The position numbers and the translations under genes were made by a program. A stretch of DNA of 64,000 nt from the NCBI GenBank assembly GCA_907164885.2, contig OU015493.1, forward strand, positions 218,719,741-218,783,740, in the 5' to 3' direction. The notes under the pieces were generated by a model. The model saw only the letters and a list, made by a program, of their open reading frames with translations. It had not been told where the DNA came from and ran no database searches. This document shows, one piece after another, positions 56,855 to 64,000 of the stretch (position 1 is the stretch's first letter; the number at the start of each line of letters is the position of its first letter). This DNA comes from Dolomedes plantarius. Lineage: Eukaryota; Arthropoda; Arachnida; Araneae; Dolomedidae.

Positions 56855-57693
56855 TAGTGATGCGACATCGATAACAAAACATCGATGTTTTGAAACATCG
56901 ATATTCAATATTAAAACATCGATGCTAATAAAACATCGCCCAAAAACCATCGATGTTTTTAAGCATCGATATTTTAGAACATCCATTTTTTAAAACTGGT
57001 TTAGTAATCTCTAACATTAATGTTACTTCCGTAATGTCGTGGGGGGAGGGGGTGATTTAATTTTACTCTCTGATTGGGCAGGTACAAATGACAAAAACTT
57101 GGTTGCTTTGGGCTACATTGATGACTCAAAATTCTCGTTGTAAACGCCGCCATGTTTTGCCTTCAAATGTCTAGATAAATTCGTGGTATTGCCAGAAGTT
57201 TTGAGGGACTTAAGGCAAATATTGCATTTCGCCAATTTTTCAGTGGTTTTGTAAAAATATTTCCAAACGGTACTTTTGGGAGGCATCTTACTAATAATAC
57301 TAACGTCAACTTATATAAAACCAGAACAAAACAAAAACTTGAATGGATGCACTCGTGTATATACTATTTGTAAAATAAAACCCCATGGAAGGTTCTGGAG
57401 TGTCAGGAACATTCCAAGCGCTCTGATTGCTTCATTGGTTGTTAATTGCCATTTGTCTGTTTGCTAAGGAATCATTCCCCCTTTTTATTCGTCCTTTTCA
57501 GAATTCAGACTTACATTTATTGAGTGTGAAAATTATATTACGTGGTAATTTTTTTTATTTATGGTACTTTTTCATTAAAAAAAGAAAACATCGAGACAAC
57601 GTAAAACATCGAGCACAAAACATCGATGTTAAAAAAACATCGGCTTCAATAAATCGATGTTTTGAAAACATCGACATCGATGTCGCATCCCTA
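56855..57693 (-). mobile_element. hAT element inserted in the LTR (839 bp)
   Basis: Ends TAGTGATGCGACATCGAT and, inverted, TAGGGATGCGACATCGAT, with perfect 8-bp duplications GGAAAAAG (56847-56854, 57694-57701). ACATCGATGTTTT words are iterated inside both ends (56880-56960 and 57590-57680). It keeps a BED-finger fragment (57113-57286). Confidence 0.85.
57113..57286 (-). pseudogene. BED-type zinc finger, N-terminal piece of a hAT transposase
   Basis: A 57-codon minus-strand frame starts MPPKSTVWKYFYKTTEKLAK and continues CNIC...LSRHLKAKH, giving C21, C24, H40 and H45 (CX2CX15HX4H). This is a complete BED finger preceded by the aromatic VWKYF signature. BED fingers bind transposon ends. The frame stops after FESSM and no catalytic domain follows, so this is a 5' remnant within a deletion derivative. 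It could still make a 57-residue DNA-binding peptide if expressed. Confidence 0.75.
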
Positions 57694-58046
57694 GGAAAAA
57701 GGCACGATCGCGCCGAGGCAATACGGACATTCAAACCGCTACATCTTGCCAGGCCAGAGCAAAACACGCAAGTCCGCCAAAATCCTAGTGCTACGTCCTC
57801 GAGTCAGCGTACTGAACCTTTCGGATTGGTCTAAAGCGAACACATGACCCTAGCGCGTCATATGCTGTGATCAGCGGAAAGTTCTCCGATCTTATACAAC
57901 GGTTATATAACTCTTTCCGCGCGTGGCCTTAGGGGAAAAACTGATAGATTATTTGGGATGGATTTGAGGGGTAATGCTTTATTGCCAAAGGGTAAAAGAA
58001 TTTAGATTGGCGTTTTACTAATAAAAAAGGTTTGAAATTTATTTCA

Positions 58047-58079
58047 CACACGCACACATACACACACATACATACATAC

Positions 58080-58121
<42 letters not shown>
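58047..58121. repeat. CA, CATA and TA microsatellite
   Basis: Simple repeat between the LTR end and the Helitron; it has swallowed the exact 5' end of the latter. Confidence 0.9.
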
Positions 58122-58127
<6 letters not shown>

Positions 58128-60011
58128 GTTCCGTAACTGACTGACTCACTGACTGACATAGAACGCGCAGACCAAACCGCTGGACCTAAAGGGCTGAAAT
58201 TTTGCATGTAGATTCTTATGGTGTAGGGATGCACTCAGAAAGATTTTTGAAAAATTCTTAGATTTATTAAAATTAAATTTTTAAGCTGTTTTAGTGACTT
58301 TTTTTAAGTTCGCATTTAAAATAATAATTTTAAGGTTATAAAATTTATATCATATGAAAGATCCTAAAAATTCCTTTAAAATGAAATCTTTTACGAATCT
58401 ATAACTCTCTTTTCTGAGTTTTGGTGAATTTTTAAAGATTCCTTTATAGAATTTATAGTATTAAATGCCCATCACGTGATTTCTTTTTCTGGTACTTAAA
58501 ACAAATTTATCGTCACGTGATAACAACGAAATAGGCAAAAAAATATTTTTTTTTTGCTAATGCGGAAGACGTACGGACATTATCCAAAAAAATATTGAAA
58601 TACAGAAAAGATACGTTCCTCAAACTGTATTATATTAACTGTACTATATTCTTTTGTATGTCCTATTAGATTTAATTTGAATATTTTCTTCTACATTATT
58701 TTGTCTTTAAAAATATCCCTTACGATTTTTTTATAAATAAATAAATAAATAAATAAATATATATCTAATATATAAAAATGAATGTTTGTATCTCTGTAAT
58801 TGTATAGAAATCCACAGTTTAGGAGCAACGATCGTGAAATTTTAAATACAGGCGTCTTTAAAAACAGCCGAGGGTCTGAAGAAATTCCAAAATCGAAATT
58901 AATTACCGTTGATTTTTAATTAATAAAAAACCACAATTTTGAAACTAAATGTAAGCTGTTACACTTTGTGGCATCATCCCTCTGACTATGGCGTCCACGT
59001 TAGGGTTAGCTGACAGAGAGTGAAAAGATAAAAATAAATAAAATCAAAAAGTTTCAAGTTATATATTAAACCAGAATAATAAATGAAAATAATAATTTTT
59101 CAAGTCAGATTTTATACTTTAAGACATTTCGATTAACGATCGTCGTTTATTTTCGCCGTGTTATTTTGTAAACAAACGTTCTCTGTATCCATTTTCATTT
59201 CAGACATTTCTTATTGAAACGATGTAATGCGTAGTAAATGCGTTAAATATTTCTTATCTAAAATTTATATTTTAAAACATTTCAGTGAAATTAACATCGT
59301 CTTCAGATTATAAACAGACGTTATTTGTTGCTATTTTCATTTTAGAAATTTCTTATTAAAATGATGGAATTCTCCGATATATTTCCATAGTGGAGATTTA
59401 GACACATTACAGAATTTAAAAAAAAAAAACCTTTTGTGTAATTTATATATTTGTGTGTGTTTAATTATTTCAAGTGACTTTAAAGTGGGCGTGGCATTTT
59501 TTCCACTAGCGTGAAAAATCAGAATAATATTGAATTATTTAATTTTTTTTTTTTGCTCATCAGACGACAGTAGCAGCGAGTGGCAGTAGTTACAGAAGTT
59601 TGAATTTGAAACATTGATTTGTTGTTTCCTAAAAGAAGCAATAATCCGTTACTGTATTTCCTATTGTTCTTAATTTTATAATTCACGATGTACTTTTAAA
59701 AGCATAAAAATTAGTATATCTTAACTAAAAAGAATCAGTCTAAACTTAAGCACAGTTTTGCGATTTATTTACGGTTAGCTATGTTTGTGTTTAGCTATTC
59801 CATTTGTTTGTTTTAAAAAATGATATTTTAAAGGTTTTTTTGGTGCTTTATGGTAAAATAGCACTTAAAAATTAAAAAAAAGAAACAAAAACTTAACTGT
59901 AAATAGCATACTTTTTCTATAAATTGGTCAATTTGAAGTAATTTTTATTGAAATTTAGCTAAAATGCCTATAACTGCATAAAAATCTTAATGCTACTATT
60001 TTAATTTCCCA

Positions 60012-60410
60012 AGCACAATTCTAAAAATGTTATACAATACGCAGCCCTACTTTCCGATTTAGTACAAGAATTTAAAATTGATTTCAGGACTTCGGGGAAA
60101 ATAAACAATTTTTGTTTTTGCATGTTTTCTATTCTATTTACAGTCGATATAGATATAATGCTAGCAAATTGTCAAATGGAATGCATAGAGTTGCAATCTG
60201 ACATTTAACTTAAAGAGAAATTCAATCGAGTCTCTTTGTTGTACTCATAAATCATACCTGCCCAGATATAAATATCCTTCACTGCATAGTCAAGCGTTAT
60301 TCTGGTCATCAACGTTTGGAAGCACGTACATCTGAGAACAACTATTTTCAAGAGTTTCAACTATTTTGAAGCACACTAAGAGTCAAATTCGAACCAAAAT
60401 TTATTCGTTG
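60012..60410 (+). pseudogene. hAT transposase fragment carried by the inner Helitron
   Basis: Matches the reverse complement of about 48490-48890, including the segments equivalent to MECIELQSDI and YPSLHSQALF, and ending shortly after the KHTKSQIRTK motif. The hAT ends and target duplication seen at 48144-49385 are missing here. It lies at the same relative place in this Helitron family. Confidence 0.65.
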
Positions 60411-61679
60411 TTTTTTAGTATTGATGTGTATGACATTTCCCATCCCTTTTTTATACTATGTTTAATTTTTCATGCAGAGTTCACAAGGCAAAAGACAATT
60501 TGACAATTTTACTTTTCAGCTTTTAGTGATGAAAGGCTGAATCTATCTAAATTCTGAGATGTGTATAACATTTCACATGTTTTTTTCCTATGCTATTTAT
60601 ACTGTGTTTAGTTTTTAAGTTGACTTTGGTTAACAAACATTCATATTGAACCCCGAATCAAGAAACGAGAAACATAGTTTATGAAGGTACTTCAGATGAT
60701 ATTTGGATCAGTTTAATTGAACAGAGATTTATATGGAGTTTAATAAGGACAGAATGTTTCTATTATTGCTACAGAATCTTGCATTTATGGTGCGTGTAGC
60801 CCAAACTGCAGATTTCTGTTAATTTTTTCATCAGTCAGTGCCTTTAACAAATACTTTAATACTTTATTTATATATTTTTTTGGCTACAGAATCCTGCATT
60901 TATGGAGGTATTTATATGGACAATTAGACATTTTTACTTTTAAGCTTTTAGTGATTTATTATAAATGTATATATTTTATGATATTTATACTGTTATTAAA
61001 TCTATGTTATTTATACTGTGTTTAGTTTTTAAATTACTTTTTGTTAACAAACATTAGACAATTTGACATTTTTAATTTAAACTTGAAAAATGAAAGGCTG
61101 AATCTACTAAAATTCTGAGATGTGTATAACATTTCACATGTTTTTTTTAAAAATGTTATTTATGCTGTGTTTACTTTTTTAATCAATTTTGTTTAACAAA
61201 CATTCGACAAAATGACATTTTTACTTTTCAGCTTTACTTTTTAAAACTCTTAACTTTCCAAGAGACAATTTGACATTTTTTACTTTTCAGCTTTTAATGG
61301 TTTATTATAAATGTATATATTTTATGTTTTACTTTTCAGCTTCTTTTGCTCCAAAGATGAAAGGTTAAATCTAGATGAATTCTGAGGAGTTAATTATAAA
61401 TTTATATATTTTTATATTGGATTTTTTAAAACTTATTTGGGTGTATAACATTTCACATGCTTATTTTTCTATGTTATTTATACTGTGTTTAGTCTTTAAA
61501 TTGATTTTGGTTAACAAACATTCGACAAATTGACATTTTTACTTTTCAGCTTTACTTTCCAAAAGACAATTTGACATTTTTCCTTTTCAGCTTTTAGTGG
61601 TTTATTATAAATGTATGTATATTTTATGTTTTACTTATCAGCTTCTTTTGCTCCAAACATAGAACGTTAAATCTTGCTA

Positions 61680-62345
61680 AATTGTTTAGATTTTAAATTG
61701 ATTTTGGATAACAAACATTCCACAATTTGACATTTTTACTTTACAGCTTTTAGTGGTACAATGATGAAAGACTGCATCTAACCAAAATACTGAGATATGT
61801 ATAACATTTCACATGCCTTTTTTTTTTTGGCTATGTAATTTATACTGTGTTAAGTTTTTAAATTGATTTTGGTTAACAAACATTCCACAATTTGACATTT
61901 TTACTTTACAGCTTTTAGTGGTACAATGATGAAAGACTGCATCTACCAAAATACTGAGATATGTATAACATTTCACATTCTTTTTTTTGGTTATGTAATT
62001 TATACTGTGTTAAGTTTTTAAATTGATTTTGGTTAACAAACATTCCACAATTTGACATTTTTACTTTACAGCTTTTAGTGGTACAATGATGAAAGACTGC
62101 ATCTACCAAAATACTGAGATATGTATAACATTTCACATGCTTTTTTTTTGGTTATGTAATTTATACTGTGTTAAGTTTTTAAATTGATTTTGGTTAACAA
62201 ACATTCCACAATTTGACATTTTTACTTTATAGCTTTTAGTGGTACAATGATGAAAGACTGCATCTACCAAAATACTGAGATATGTATAACATTTCACATG
62301 CTTTTTTTTGGCTAATTTATACTGTGTTAATTTTTTAAATTGATT
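61680..62345. repeat. 160-bp tandem subrepeats at the Helitron 3' end
   Basis: CATTCCACAA recurs at 61716, 61881, 62041 and 62202 (steps of 165, 160, 161). Each unit runs through AGCTTTTAGTGGTACAATGA and ACATTTCACATGC. More diverged units extend back to about 61040. Confidence 0.9.
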
Positions 62346-62545
62346 TTGGTTAACAAACCTTCTTAAAATTCCGGGCAACGCCGGGTACTTCAGCTAGTAT
62401 ATATATATATTTGCGTCAATTGTATACATTGATCGTCTTATTTATTATAAATTTATATATTTATTTTTTTTTGGCATTAATTGCATACATTTACCATTGT
62501 ATTTAATTTGAATGAACTCCCTAGCGAAGTGCGGGTTTTCAGCTA

Positions 62546-63850
<1,305 letters not shown>

Positions 63851-64000
63851 TAGAAATAGGGGTCTATCCATTCATTAAAATGAATATTTCAGAACGGGTA
63901 TATAATAATCAGATCTATAATCTATTCTTAACAAAACTACATGAAATATTTTGAAATCATAGTAAAGCCTTATTTTTCAGAAAGCAGTCATCAAAAAGCA

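Larger units (their letters stand above)
52697..58046 (-). mobile_element. LTR retrotransposon related to the left-edge element, without recognisable pol
   Basis: The minus-strand 3' LTR is 52697-53290, the internal region 53291-56611, and the 5' LTR 56612-58046 (split by a hAT). The LTRs share both ends (TGAAATAAATTT ... TGATATTACA on the minus strand) and differ at many single positions. The purine tract lies at 53291-53308. The internal region near the 3' LTR matches 2750-3004. No intact gag or pol frame is found, so it is decayed or non-autonomous. Confidence 0.65.
56612..58046 (-). repeat. 5' LTR of the minus-strand element, split by a hAT
   Basis: Two pieces, 56612-56854 and 57694-58046, together about 590 bp and collinear with the LTR at 52697-53290. 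The outer end (TGAAAT on the minus strand) borders a CA/TA microsatellite. Confidence 0.7.
58764..62397 (+). mobile_element. Inner Helitron (3,634 bp)
   Basis: Starts TCTAATATATAAAAATGAAT after an A and ends CAACGCCGGGTACTTCAGCTAG before a T. The 3' portion matches the Helitron at 44548-49798 in reverse. It carries a hAT relic (60012-60410) and 160-bp subrepeats (61680-62345). No Rep/helicase gene; 58764-60010 has no coding feature that I can recognise. Confidence 0.75.
58086..62546 (+). mobile_element. Outer Helitron, interrupted by a second Helitron
   Basis: 58119-58760 and 62398-62546 are collinear with the 682-bp Helitron at 36095-36776 (opposite strand), ending GCGGGTTTTCAGCTAG before a T. 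The start lies in the TA tract. The break in collinearity falls exactly at the ends of the inner Helitron. Confidence 0.75.

Overview
This is eukaryotic nuclear DNA. It is AT-rich, full of long (TA)n tracts, and almost entirely built from transposable elements. Element types are those of an arthropod, and the Tc1-like and Ty3/gypsy gag families most resemble (from memory) ones abundant in spiders, so an arachnid is my best guess. I find no convincing intact host gene; one 78-bp stretch with good splice sites (12593-12670) is the only candidate host exon.

Layout. 1-3651: 3' part of a decayed Ty3/gypsy-type LTR element (protease, RT, RNase H, start of integrase, 3' LTR). 3.7-8.8 kb: hairpin, Tc1 scrap, a triple TGACGTCA tandem repeat, a Harbinger nuclease scrap and a Helitron copy. 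8842-12085: putative DNA transposon with GCGAAA-rich inverted ends, a MADF-domain scrap and a nested pogo/Tigger-like element. 12-24 kb: jockey-like ORF1 scrap, a complete but stop-ridden Tc1 copy with both inverted repeats, a hAT MITE, a Penelope-like RT remnant, a second Helitron copy, two more Tc1 scraps and a Tigger element. 24.2-25.9 kb: gag-only LTR element. 27562-33273: three transposons nested inside one another (hAT, hAT-type MITE, and an Academ-like element with about 590-bp inverted repeats).

36988-43835 is the highlight: a structurally intact, very young LTR retrotransposon. Its two 443-bp LTRs look identical by eye, it has a 5-bp target duplication, and it carries one uninterrupted gag-pol frame of about 1,450 codons. 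Its pol order is protease, integrase, reverse transcriptase, RNase H, i.e. the Ty1/copia-like order seen in Gmr1-type Ty3/gypsy elements, and its gag has a SCAN-like region. This is the only plausible active gene in the window.

44.5-49.8 kb: minus-strand Helitron containing a 16-unit 158-bp satellite and an inserted hAT. 51.2-51.8 kb: endonuclease scrap cut by a hAT-type MITE. 52697-58046: minus-strand LTR element related to the one at the left edge, with its 5' LTR split by a hAT that keeps a BED zinc finger. 58.1-62.5 kb: one Helitron inserted into another. 62.5-63.9 kb: (TA)n sequence around a tRNA-derived SINE.

Together the window records successive waves of insertion. Most coding relics are broken by frameshifts, stops or deletions; the Gmr1-like element is the exception and probably the most recent arrival.
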